Below, piece after piece: positions 46,237 to 53,094 of a stretch of 53,094 nt of DNA. The stretch comes from an uncultured Lachnospiraceae bacterium. Its GTDB lineage: Bacteria > Bacillota > Clostridia > Lachnospirales > Lachnospiraceae. The position numbers and the translations under genes were made by a program. Every line of letters begins with the position of its first letter. The stretch's first letter is position 1. The stretch is from NCBI GenBank assembly GCA_900319245.1, contig ONNQ01000027.1, forward strand, positions 1 to 53,094, given 5' to 3'. The notes beneath the pieces are model-generated. The model was not told where the DNA came from, made no database searches, and saw only the letters and a list, made by a program, of their open reading frames with translations.

Positions 46237-47838
46237 ATGGGCGCGGTGACACTGCGCCCCTATCAGGAAGAGGCGCGTAAATCAGTCGAGGACAAATGGT
46301 CCGAAGGAACAAAACGCACTCTGGTTGTTCTACCTACAGGGACGGGAAAGACGGTCATTTTCGCGAAAATCGCAGAGGACATGGTGAAGCAGGGAAATCA
46401 TGTACTGATCCTTGCGCATCGCGGAGAGCTGCTGGAACAAGCGGCTGACAAGATATACAAAACAACCGGGCTAAAATGCAGTGTTGAAAAAGCGGAAGAA
46501 ACCTGTATGGACAGCTGGTTCAGAATCACAGTCGGTTCCGTGCAGTCGCTTCAGCGCGAAACTCGCCTTTCACGGTTTCCCGCGGATTTTTTCGGAACAA
46601 TCATCATTGATGAGGCGCATCATGCAATTTCTCCTGGCTATCAAACGGTACTGCAACATTTTAAGGATGCGCATGTACTTGGCGTCACGGCGACTCCTGA
46701 TCGTGGCGATATGCGCAATCTTGGAGAGTATTTTGACAATCTGGCGTATGAATATACTCTTCCGCGAGCAATCAAGGAAGGTTATCTCTGCCCGATCAAA
46801 GCACTCACAATCCCGCTGAAACTGGATATCAGTCAGGTCGGCATACAGTCCGGAGACTTCGCAGCAGGCGAAATCGGAACCGCGCTTGATCCGTATCTTG
46901 AACAGATCGCGACTGAGATGGAAACCTACTGCAAGGATAGGAAAACGGTCGTTTTCCTTCCGCTGATCAAGACCTCTCAGAAGTTTGTGGAAGTTTTGAC
47001 CGCTCATGGCTTCCGCGCTGCAGAAGTAAACGGCGGATCGGAAGACAGGTCGGAAATCCTGAAAGCATTTGACGCGGGAGAATATGACGTTCTGTGCAAT
47101 TCCATGCTGCTTACCGAAGGCTGGGATTGTCCATCGGTGGACTGCGTTATCGTCCTCCGTCCGACAAAAGTACGAGGTCTTTTTTGTCAGATGGTAGGCC
47201 GTGGGACCCGTCTTTCGCCGGGGAAAAAGGACCTCCTGCTGATCGACTTTCTATGGCTGACTGACAAACACGAACTGTGCCACCCTGCAAGCTTGATATG
47301 TGAAGACAACGATGTGGCGCAGCAGCTGACGAAGAATCTGGAAGATAAAGCGGGTGTCGCTATCGATCTGGAAGAGGCTGAGAAGATGGCAGCCGAGGAT
47401 GTCATCCAGCAGAGAGAGGATGCCCTTGCAAAGAAGCTGGCTGAAATGCGCAGACGGAAAAAGAAGCTTGTTGATCCGCTGCAATATGAGATGTCAATCC
47501 AGGCGGAAGACCTTGCAGGGTATACTCCGGCATTCGGCTGGCAGATGGCTCCTCCATCAGATAAGCAGATTCAGCAGCTGGAAAAGCGCGGCATCTGCCC
47601 AGATGAGATCGAGAATGCAGGCAAGGCAGCACTCCTGTTAGACCGCATCGAAAAGCGCCAGCTGGCGGGACTCACAACCCCGAAACAGATCAGGTTCCTT
47701 GAAGGCCGCGGATTCAAGCATGTTGGCACATGGGAATTTGACACGGCGAGAAAACTGATAGATCGGATCGCGGCAAATGGATGGCGCGTCCCGTTTGATA
47801 TCAACCCGGAAACGTTCGAAGGGAAAGCAAATGTATGA
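46237..47838 (+). CDS. DEAD/DEAH-box superfamily 2 helicase
   Basis: A 533-residue helicase. LRPYQEEARKSVEDKW, Walker A VVLPTGTGKTVIFAKIAEDM, motif II IIIDEAHHAI (DEAH), motif III VTATPDRGD, and C-terminal motifs VCNSMLLTEGWDCPS-like text and QMVGRGTRLSPGKKDLLLID. Type III restriction-like SF2 fold. It probably unwinds DNA in replication or recombination. The last 130 residues hold two helical repeats beginning SDKQIQQLEKRG and TPKQIRFLEGRG. Confidence 0.9.
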   Translation: MGAVTLRPYQEEARKSVEDKWSEGTKRTLVVLPTGTGKTVIFAKIAEDMVKQGNHVLILAHRGELLEQAADKIYKTTGLKCSVEKAEETCMDSWFRITVGSVQSLQRETRLSRFPADFFGTIIIDEAHHAISPGYQTVLQHFKDAHVLGVTATPDRGDMRNLGEYFDNLAYEYTLPRAIKEGYLCPIKALTIPLKLDISQVGIQSGDFAAGEIGTALDPYLEQIATEMETYCKDRKTVVFLPLIKTSQKFVEVLTAHGFRAAEVNGGSEDRSEILKAFDAGEYDVLCNSMLLTEGWDCPSVDCVIVLRPTKVRGLFCQMVGRGTRLSPGKKDLLLIDFLWLTDKHELCHPASLICEDNDVAQQLTKNLEDKAGVAIDLEEAEKMAAEDVIQQREDALAKKLAEMRRRKKKLVDPLQYEMSIQAEDLAGYTPAFGWQMAPPSDKQIQQLEKRGICPDEIENAGKAALLLDRIEKRQLAGLTTPKQIRFLEGRGFKHVGTWEFDTARKLIDRIAANGWRVPFDINPETFEGKANV

Positions 47839-50104
47839 CCTGAAAGATCTACTAGAGTATATCGATCCGGCACAGCTAAGCTATCAGGAATGGTGTTTAG
47901 TCGGAATGGCGCTGAAGCAGGAAGGCTACATGGCGTCTGACTGGGATTCCTGGTCAAAGGCTGACAGCCGATATAAGCCGGGCGAATGCTTCCGGAAATG
48001 GGGCACATTCCGCAACGAGAACGGCGGAGCGCCTGTCACCGGTGGCACTATCGTGGAGCTGGCAAAGCGTGGCGGATTCAGTCCGTTAAAAGGCCGCGAT
48101 TACGCCCTGAATTGGGACAGTACCATCAGTGATGACGGCGACAAGATCATCGATTCCGGATGGCTGGAAGATAAGGAGATTGTCGAGCCGAAGAACTGGA
48201 ATCCTATTCAGGAGCTGATCACATATCTTGAAACGCTGTTCAATTCGTCCGAGAACGTGGGCTATGTCACGACCGTATATCACGGCGAAGACGGACGCCT
48301 GTCGCCTCAGCGTGGTCTGTGGGACCGGACAGCGGGACAGCTGATCGCGGAGCTGAAGAAGTACAACGACATCGGTGCTGCGCTGGGCGACTATAACCCG
48401 GAAGCGGGAGCATGGATCCGGTTCAACCCGCTAGATGGGGAAGGCATCAAGAATGAAAATGTCACAGACTTCAGGTATGCGCTGGTCGAGTCCGATAAGA
48501 TTCCACCAGCACGTCAGAACGCGATAATCCGGGAGCTTGAGCTTCCGGTTGCGGCGCTTGTGTATTCCGGAGGCAAATCGGTCCATGCGATCGTAAAGAT
48601 TCAGGCCGGTGATTATTCGGAATACCGAAAACGTGTCGAGTATCTATACAAAGTCTGCGCAAAAAACGGCCTTCAGGTCGACACGCAGAACAAAAACCCG
48701 TCGAGACTGTCTCGTATGCCTGGCATCATGCGGAAGGGACATAAACAGTTTCTGATGGGAACCAACCTGGGAAAGAAATCCTGGGATGAATGGGCGGAGT
48801 GGATAGATGCAGTAAATGACGATCTTCCGAACCCGGAAGAACTGTCAGACGTGTGGAACAACATTCCTCCGCTGGCGGACTGTCTGATCGATGGCGTCCT
48901 GCGCAAGGGACACAAGATGCTGCTTGCCGGACCGTCCAAAGCAGGTAAGTCATTCGCCCTGATCGAGCTGACCATAGCAGTGGCTGAAGGAACGCGCTGG
49001 CTGGGCTTCAAATGCGCTCAGGGCAAGGTCCTGTACGTCAATCTTGAGCTGGACCGCGCAAGCTGCCTGCACCGTTTCCAGGACGTCTACAAAGCGCTCG
49101 GGATCCCCGCAAAGAACCTCAGAAACATTGATATCTGGAACCTGCGAGGCAAATCTGTACCTATGGACAAACTCGCTCCGAAGCTGATCAGGCGCTCTGA
49201 AAAGAAGAACTACGACGTTATCATCATCGACCCGATCTATAAAGTCATAACTGGCGATGAGAACAGTGCGGACCAGATGGCGAATTTCTGCAACCAGTTC
49301 GACAAGATTTGTACGGAGCTGCACGCTGCGGTTGTTTATTGCCATCACCACAGCAAAGGCGCACAAGGCGGCAAAAAGTCGATGGACAGGGCATCCGGAT
49401 CGGGTGTATTTGCCCGCGATCCTGACGCACTGCTGGACCTTACAGAGCTGGAAGTAACCGACAATATCCGCGAGATGCTGCGGGGAAAAGCCATCATCAG
49501 AGGCACAGAAAAAGCCCTCAATGAGTTCGTCAATGACTGGCAGAACGACGTCGGGCAGGACGACCGGCTGTCTCCTACAGCAATGCAGGAGTACGCCGGA
49601 AGCAAACTTGATTTCGATCAATCGAGCAAAATGGCGGAATATGTTTCCACTGAAATTGCCCGTGAAGAACACTGCACTGCATGGCGGATCGAGGGCACGC
49701 TTCGTGAATTTGCGTCCTTCCCGCCGCTTAATTTGTGGTTCGATTATCCGATTCACAGACCAGATTCCTATGAGGTTTTGAAGGATATCCAGCCTGATGA
49801 TGGTGATCCATGGATAAAACGCAAGCAGGTATTCGCGAAACAGCAGCAGGAAAAAGGCAAAGAAACGCTCAACATGTATCTTGATGCGCTTAAAGAATTG
49901 ATGCCAGAAGGCACGGATTCCATCACGATAGATGAGCTGGCAGAGGTTACGGGAAAGAGTAAAGACCGAATCAGGCATGATTTTAAAGGTTCAAAACGGT
50001 ATCCAGGACGTGCAAAAACGCTCCAAAAAGAGGGCTATAAATACGTCGATGGCACACCAAAAGAGCCTGCAAAAGTCATCAGAATCAATCCGGACAACGA
50101 GTAA
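47831..50104 (+). CDS. Primase-helicase (PriCT_2 + RepA-like AAA_25 ATPase)
   Basis: A 757-residue protein from ATG 47831. N-terminus is PriCT_2-like (LSYQEWCLVGMALKQEGY; WDSWSKADSRYKPGECFRKW). Residues about 180-330 resemble a primase domain (VAALVYSGGKSVHAIVKIQA; NPSRLSRMPGIMRKG). Residues about 360-570 are a RepA/RecA-fold helicase: Walker A LLAGPSKAGKSFALIELTIA, YDVIIIDPIYKV, AVVYCHHHSKGAQG. A winged-helix-like C-terminus (TIDELAEVTGKSKDRIRHD) may bind the adjacent repeat array. The 3' end (CCGGACAACGAG) matches the repeat unit. Confidence 0.88.
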   Translation: MYDLKDLLEYIDPAQLSYQEWCLVGMALKQEGYMASDWDSWSKADSRYKPGECFRKWGTFRNENGGAPVTGGTIVELAKRGGFSPLKGRDYALNWDSTISDDGDKIIDSGWLEDKEIVEPKNWNPIQELITYLETLFNSSENVGYVTTVYHGEDGRLSPQRGLWDRTAGQLIAELKKYNDIGAALGDYNPEAGAWIRFNPLDGEGIKNENVTDFRYALVESDKIPPARQNAIIRELELPVAALVYSGGKSVHAIVKIQAGDYSEYRKRVEYLYKVCAKNGLQVDTQNKNPSRLSRMPGIMRKGHKQFLMGTNLGKKSWDEWAEWIDAVNDDLPNPEELSDVWNNIPPLADCLIDGVLRKGHKMLLAGPSKAGKSFALIELTIAVAEGTRWLGFKCAQGKVLYVNLELDRASCLHRFQDVYKALGIPAKNLRNIDIWNLRGKSVPMDKLAPKLIRRSEKKNYDVIIIDPIYKVITGDENSADQMANFCNQFDKICTELHAAVVYCHHHSKGAQGGKKSMDRASGSGVFARDPDALLDLTELEVTDNIREMLRGKAIIRGTEKALNEFVNDWQNDVGQDDRLSPTAMQEYAGSKLDFDQSSKMAEYVSTEIAREEHCTAWRIEGTLREFASFPPLNLWFDYPIHRPDSYEVLKDIQPDDGDPWIKRKQVFAKQQQEKGKETLNMYLDALKELMPEGTDSITIDELAEVTGKSKDRIRHDFKGSKRYPGRAKTLQKEGYKYVDGTPKEPAKVIRINPDNE

Positions 50105-50110
50105 TTTTTT

Positions 50111-50260
50111 GTCCGGAGTGTTTTGTCCGGGTATCCGGACAAAAGTCCGGACAACGAACTTTCTGTTTTGTCCGGACTACAAGCATCACAGTCCGGACAA
50201 AAGTCCGGACAACGAACTTTCTGTTTTGTCCGGGTATCCGGACAAAAGTCCGGACAAATA
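50111..50260 (+). repeat. Palindromic TCCGGAC repeat array, possible replication origin
   Basis: The 42-bp unit at 50134-50175 recurs at 50192-50233 (period 58), with a partial third copy at 50237-50257. Within it, CCGGACAA and TTGTCCGG alternate. Two perfect hairpins, TTTTGTCCGG GTAT CCGGACAAAA, lie at 50121-50144 and 50224-50247. The word TCCGGAC(A) occurs about ten times. The array follows the primase-helicase gene immediately, a usual place for a phage origin with iterons. Confidence 0.8.
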
Positions 50261-50300
50261 TACCTAACGGTATATATGTGTCCGGATACCGGCCACCCAC

Positions 50301-50380
50301 TGACGTGTGTGCCACCCTAGCCGGGACATGGGGCGATGCTTACGCCCCCATGCCCGGTATCGGGGCCTGACACACAGTCA
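50301..50380 (+). other. 80-nt long hairpin downstream of the repeat array
   Basis: TGAC..GTGTGT (50301-50310) pairs with ACACA..GTCA (50371-50380). The core CCGGGACATGGGGCG (50321-50335) pairs with CGCCCCCATGCCCGG (50343-50357) around the loop ATGCTTA. GC-rich and extended, with few mismatches. No T-tract, so not a simple terminator. Together with the array it may form the origin, or a site for the RusA resolvase encoded next. Confidence 0.65.
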
Positions 50381-50419
50381 GCGTCATACGCGCGAGAATC
50401 CGAGGAGGGAAAATCGAAA

Positions 50420-50809
50420 ATGAAAATCGAGTTTTTTATGCCGATGAAAAATCCGCCGACAATTACGCAGCAGGAGCACAAAGTAACAGTTGTTCGTGGT
50501 AAGCCGGTGTTCTATGAGCCGGCTGAGCTGAAGGCCGCGAGACAGCAGCTTCTCGATCTGGTAGCGCTGCACGCTCCGGAGCAGCCGATGAATGGTCCGC
50601 TTCAGCTGGTGACTAAATGGATCTGGCCAGGAAAGACGACCGAGTACAAGACGACTAAACCAGACACGGACAACCTGATCAAGATGCTTAAGGACTGCAT
50701 GACCCGGGCGCACTTCTGGCACGATGATGCTCAGGTCGCCTCAGAGGTCACGGAAAAGTATTACGACACGGGTGCGACAGGGATATGGGTACAGGTGAGA
50801 GAACTTTAA
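50420..50809 (+). CDS. rusA: RusA-family Holliday junction resolvase
   Basis: A 129-residue protein from ATG 50420 (GAGGAGGG upstream). Hallmark KPDTDNLIKMLKDCMT and FWHDDAQVASEVTEKYY: the conserved Asp residues (D-x-D-N, D-D) coordinate metal in RusA. It cleaves four-way junctions and phage concatemer branches before packaging. Confidence 0.9.
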   Translation: MKIEFFMPMKNPPTITQQEHKVTVVRGKPVFYEPAELKAARQQLLDLVALHAPEQPMNGPLQLVTKWIWPGKTTEYKTTKPDTDNLIKMLKDCMTRAHFWHDDAQVASEVTEKYYDTGATGIWVQVREL

Positions 50810-51048
50810 ACGAGCCGATCCCGGAAGAACAGTTCAAAGCATTCATCCGGGTGACGGTCAACGAATTTTATAACAAATGGCGGCATCGCATCCGGACAGC
50901 GAAGATGCAGCGTGACGAATGGGACGTGCTGATCCTGGAAGCTGATCGGATTGTCAAGCAGGGCAGACAGTATCCGGTGGTATCGGACATTGTATTCGCT
51001 CTGGTCCAGGAGCTGAGTCGGGAAGCGGTAAACCTTGAGGAGAGCTAG
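50785..51048 (+). CDS. Small helical hypothetical protein
   Basis: An 87-residue protein, mostly helix: EEQFKAFIRVTVNEFYNKWR, RDEWDVLILEADRIVKQGR, VSDIVFALVQELSREAV. It overlaps the rusA end by 25 bases. Function unknown; common as a rusA neighbour in this phage type. Confidence 0.6.
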   Translation: MGTGERTLNEPIPEEQFKAFIRVTVNEFYNKWRHRIRTAKMQRDEWDVLILEADRIVKQGRQYPVVSDIVFALVQELSREAVNLEES

Positions 51049-51059
51049 GAGGATGAGAG

Positions 51060-51332
51060 ATGGGATTCGATGAGACATTGAATTGGTTTTACGAATACGT
51101 CTTTATGGGCAGAGGTGGCAGATGGCACAACTTCCCCGACATGGGGAAGGGCGAACAATGGTACAGCTACTACTACGCGGAGAACAGGCTATATATCATC
51201 CGGGACGGAATGACAGATCAGCTGTATTTCGTTAAAGCGGGTTCGCCCAGAGAGGCATACCTGGAATTTTTTCGGAGGATGGAGGAGGCACGAAACGCGG
51301 GAAGCTATGTCGACGAAGATGAGGAGGTATGA
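51060..51332 (+). CDS. Small aromatic-rich hypothetical protein
   Basis: A 90-residue protein: NWFYEYVFMGRGGRWHNFPD, EQWYSYYYAENRLYIIRDGM, then AYLEFFRRMEEARNAG and an acidic end. GAGGATGAGAG lies before the ATG. High Tyr/Trp content and alpha/beta pattern; family not recognised. Confidence 0.6.
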   Translation: MGFDETLNWFYEYVFMGRGGRWHNFPDMGKGEQWYSYYYAENRLYIIRDGMTDQLYFVKAGSPREAYLEFFRRMEEARNAGSYVDEDEEV

Positions 51333-51336
51333 AGAG

Positions 51337-51498
51337 ATGGAAGAGACGAAACCGGTGCATGAGATTATCGAGGATGTGAAGACGGAGATCTGCGACCATT
51401 ACTGCAAATATACTGCCGGGTTCATAGACGTAGACGATGAGACATTCGTGGAACGGGTAAATCAGTATTGCGTTGACTGCCCGCTGAATAGGCTGTGA
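51337..51498 (+). CDS. Small Cys-rich hypothetical protein
   Basis: A 53-residue protein: HEIIEDVKTEICDHYCKYTA, VERVNQYCVDCPLNRL. Two CxxxC/CxxC pairs suggest a zinc knuckle. GAGGAGG sits 8 bases before ATG 51337. It resembles other Cys-rich miniature proteins of this genome. Confidence 0.6.
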   Translation: MEETKPVHEIIEDVKTEICDHYCKYTAGFIDVDDETFVERVNQYCVDCPLNRL

Positions 51499-51510
51499 AA
51501 GGAGGAAACC

Positions 51511-51978
51511 ATGTTTACAGAAACCGAGAGAACAATTCTGAACGCGCTGCCACCGAAATATAAATACATCTTCAGGACTCGCGGTGGCAATTTAAGAATT
51601 AGCGAAAGATTTGACGGTATTGATGATTACTTACCGATTCCAGTATTTAACCATCTTTTCAAAAACGTAATGGCGGATGGTGAACCTGTTCGCTTCCGGG
51701 AACCAATTCTCGATGACGCTGAGCGGGAATATCTGAAAGCAGTGTTCAAGCCGTTTGCAAGCAGAATCAAATTGGTTAAAAAACAGCGCTGCAACGAAAT
51801 GTGGGAAGGCATGGAATACATAAAAGTGCTTATGAAAGACCCTGATGGTGATACTGCGGAATTCCCTGTACTCAAATCAGGAACAATGTTCCCTGTATTC
51901 AAATCAGGAACAATGTATAAATACATGAGTCTCAATGAAGCATACACGCTTGAAGAGTTGGGTATCACATACGACTGA
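51511..51978 (+). CDS. Hypothetical protein with in-frame 9-residue tandem duplication
   Basis: A 155-residue protein: FTETERTILNALPPKYKYIF, RTRGGNLRISERFDG and a long KAVFKPFASRIKLVKKQRCN stretch. Near the end FPVLKSGTM is immediately repeated as FPVFKSGTM. AAAGGAGG precedes the ATG. Function unknown; similar 'LPxKYKYIxRD' proteins occur in gut phages. Confidence 0.65.
   Translation: MFTETERTILNALPPKYKYIFRTRGGNLRISERFDGIDDYLPIPVFNHLFKNVMADGEPVRFREPILDDAEREYLKAVFKPFASRIKLVKKQRCNEMWEGMEYIKVLMKDPDGDTAEFPVLKSGTMFPVFKSGTMYKYMSLNEAYTLEELGITYD
51862..51915 (+). repeat. 27-bp tandem duplication inside a gene
   Basis: TTCCCTGTAC.. (51862-51888) is repeated at 51889-51915 with a single C/T difference. 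The unit is 27 bp, so the frame is kept and nine residues are duplicated. It is probably a recent slippage event. Confidence 0.9.
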
Positions 51979-51991
51979 TGGGGGACGCGGC

Positions 51992-52387
51992 ATGAGATTC
52001 ATTGATTACGACAAGCTGCACCATGCGATTGAAAAGAAATTGCTTGAATACACGCCACCTGCTCTAAGGAATGATTACATGCGCGGATGCGCGGATGGAT
52101 TGCGCATGGCTCTTTGTGTGATCGAGTGTCAGGGTAAGTTCATCAGCTGGGACAGCAAGAAGAAGCTACTCAAACTGCTTCAACCGGAACAATCGGATTT
52201 TGATTGGTCCATTGTCAATGCCATGTTGGAAGGCCTGTCAGACATGCTGCCGGACACAAACAAAGCGCACGGTGGGGACTGGCTGAAGGACTGGTTGAAA
52301 GATTTCATGTGGGAATACGATCTCGATCCTGCTGATCTTCTGATGGAGGAGAAGGATGAAAGTAATGAAAAGGAGATCAGCAGATGA
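51992..52387 (+). CDS. Hypothetical helical protein
   Basis: A 131-residue protein: MRFIDYDKLHHAIEKKLLEY, MRGCADGLRMALCVIECQGK, and MLEGLSDMLPDTNKAHGGDW. Helical, acidic toward the end. ATG 51992 is the first in-frame start after the previous stop. It couples to the next gene by ATGA overlap. Function unknown. Confidence 0.6.
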   Translation: MRFIDYDKLHHAIEKKLLEYTPPALRNDYMRGCADGLRMALCVIECQGKFISWDSKKKLLKLLQPEQSDFDWSIVNAMLEGLSDMLPDTNKAHGGDWLKDWLKDFMWEYDLDPADLLMEEKDESNEKEISR

Positions 52388-52599
52388 ACAGATATTATTC
52401 TATTTCACGTCCTGTATCAATCGGCACGTTTCCTGACAGAATCCATATCACAAAGATTCACAACTTTGAATTCGCAATAGTAGTGCCAGAGATTCATCAT
52501 GTAGCTTGGGGATGTTTTGAAACTCCTGACAAGCTGACAGAGCAGGAGTGCTATCTGTATGACTTGGTAGAAGGAGCAAAACATGAAAATCTGGGTTGA
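52384..52599 (+). CDS. Conserved small protein ('YYSISRPVSIGTFP')
   Basis: A 71-residue protein starting MNRYYSISRPVSIGTFPDRI and continuing VPEIHHVAWGCFETPDKLTE. The RPVSIGTFP opening is widely conserved in small proteins of gut Bacillota phages and mobile elements; no function is known to me. AAGGAGAT precedes the ATG. Confidence 0.65.
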   Translation: MNRYYSISRPVSIGTFPDRIHITKIHNFEFAIVVPEIHHVAWGCFETPDKLTEQECYLYDLVEGAKHENLG

Positions 52600-52864
52600 A
52601 CATGAAGTTTCAAACCATCCTAACTCCTGTTTGTACTCAGATGGTACATTTATGGAAGGGCAAACGCTCTGTAAATACCATAAATTTTTGGTACAGACAC
52701 ACGGAAGAAAAAGACCACCAGATAGGCACAAGCCTAAATGTGTTTTGTTTGACACATGGCTTGAAGAACCATACGAGAAGTGTCCTGAGTGCAGGAACAA
52801 CGTGGGCTATAGCGGCCATAGCCAAGTAGGTGAACTAATACATGGAAGAACTGGAAGGACATGA
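52583..52864 (+). CDS. Hypothetical protein with HxxxC/CPEC zinc-like motifs
   Basis: A 93-residue protein: MKIWVEHEVSNHPNSCLYSD, TLCKYHKFLVQTHGRK, and EKCPECRNNVGYSGHSQVG. Cys/His pairs suggest metal binding. It overlaps the previous gene by 17 bases, with AGAAGGAG before the ATG. Function unknown. Confidence 0.6.
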   Translation: MKIWVEHEVSNHPNSCLYSDGTFMEGQTLCKYHKFLVQTHGRKRPPDRHKPKCVLFDTWLEEPYEKCPECRNNVGYSGHSQVGELIHGRTGRT

Positions 52865-52929
52865 TCGACATAGAGACATACGATCTGACACGGGAGAAGA
52901 TGGCTGAGATTGTAAAACATTATCTTTGA
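52861..52929 (+). CDS. Possible micropeptide
   Basis: A 22-residue ORF (MIDIETYDLTREKMAEIVKH then YL) coupled by ATGA overlap to the gene before, with GGAAGGA upstream. It fills the only gap before the last gene. Weak evidence beyond that. Confidence 0.35.
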   Translation: MIDIETYDLTREKMAEIVKHYL

Positions 52930-52976
52930 GTGAATGGATGAGACTGACGAATGAAGTGGATAAGTAGGAGGAAAGC

Positions 52977-53094
52977 ATGACAAGGGAAGAAGCAGTAAAA
53001 CAAGAACCGTGCGAGGATTGCATAAGCAGACAAGCGGCGATTGATGTGCTTAGAACGTGTTATGACACAGAAACTGTCACATACACAAACGGCA
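52977..53094 (+). CDS. 'SRQAAID' family protein, 5' part (continues at base 2)
   Basis: ATG 52977 follows TAGGAGGAAAGC, an excellent ribosome site. It reads MTREEAVKQEPCEDCISRQA then AIDVLRTCYDTETV and runs off the window. The last 26 bases equal bases 1-26, and the frame continues there to a stop at 365-367. It has an extra CEDC just before SRQAAID, unlike the 360-659 paralogue. Confidence 0.8.
   Translation, partial: MTREEAVKQEPCEDCISRQAAIDVLRTCYDTETVTYTNG
53069..53094. repeat. 26-bp terminal direct repeat (right copy)
   Basis: Identical to bases 1-26; see the left copy. It lies inside the junction-crossing gene, which argues against a regulatory terminal repeat. Confidence 0.9.

Noticed and set aside
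48950-49978. 342-codon antisense ORF within the primase-helicase gene
   Set aside because: It is the shadow of a well-supported gene on the other strand with clear Walker motifs.
50111-50260. CRISPR array
   Set aside because: Repeats are few, internally palindromic, not separated by unique spacers of equal length, and no cas genes are nearby.
1-53094. A second variable repeat elsewhere
   Set aside because: I found no other segment matching the TR core words (GCGCTTCCCGCGTCGTGG or TATGGCTGTCGCCC); by-eye search only.

Overview
The window looks like one complete genome of a temperate, contractile-tailed phage (myovirus), opened at an arbitrary point. The first and last 26 bases are identical, and one reading frame (starting at 52977) runs off the right end and continues in frame at base 2. 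Removing the overlap leaves a circle of about 53,068 bp. The host is most likely a mid-GC gut Bacillota, probably of the Lachnospiraceae/Ruminococcaceae type. The reasons are AGGAGG ribosome sites throughout, ATGA-coupled small genes, the 'SRQAAID...LPSAQPE' small proteins, an ImmR/ImmA-like lysogeny pair and a large serine recombinase. This host call is an inference.

Layout. (i) 1-4.7 kb: small early/middle genes, many Cys-rich, with a radical SAM protein, two dUTPase-family proteins, a DUF6273-like protein and an ArpU/RinA-like late regulator. (ii) 4.8-5.4 kb: a decayed hicAB toxin-antitoxin locus. (iii) 5.5-14.4 kb: packaging and head genes of lambda type (GpA terminase, gpB portal, ClpP-like protease with nested scaffold, gpD decoration, gpE capsid). 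(iv) 14.4-26.5 kb: a contractile tail (sheath, tube, frameshifted chaperone, tape measure, P2-like X/D/W/J/I baseplate proteins). (v) 26.5-30.0 kb: a complete diversity-generating retroelement (DGR): target protein with variable repeat, Avd, template repeat and reverse transcriptase. (vi) 30.1-32.1 kb: lysis genes. (vii) 32.1-35.9 kb: a leftward accessory operon with its own promoter and operator. It carries a repeated 20-nt leader element and two hammerhead ribozymes. (viii) 36-40.2 kb: lysogeny region (serine integrase, secreted protein, ImmA-like protein, CI, Cro). (ix) 40.2-53 kb: early replication/recombination genes (DNA methyltransferase, SMC-like ATPase, Sak4-like ATPase, DUF669, SF2 helicase, primase-helicase, a repeat array that may be the origin, RusA) followed by small genes that join back to region (i).

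How it works together. CI and Cro share a divergent control region at 39.84-39.98 kb. Rightward transcription would run through replication and the small genes, across the junction, to the late regulator, and then into packaging, head, tail, DGR and lysis. The DGR rewrites the C-terminal face of the last tail-tip protein and so probably retargets the phage. The leftward operon (J-domain, DUF3560, RHH and unknown proteins) looks like a separately controlled accessory or lysogenic set.

The observations most worth follow-up are: the modular 20-mer/hammerhead leaders at 32.48-35.21 kb; the DGR, with its GRNA-loop hairpin downstream of VR and an RT that carries a C-terminal extension with its own start signal; two odd low-complexity intergenic blocks (36.0-36.4 and 41.2-42.0 kb); and the palindromic repeat array plus giant hairpin at 50.1-50.4 kb.
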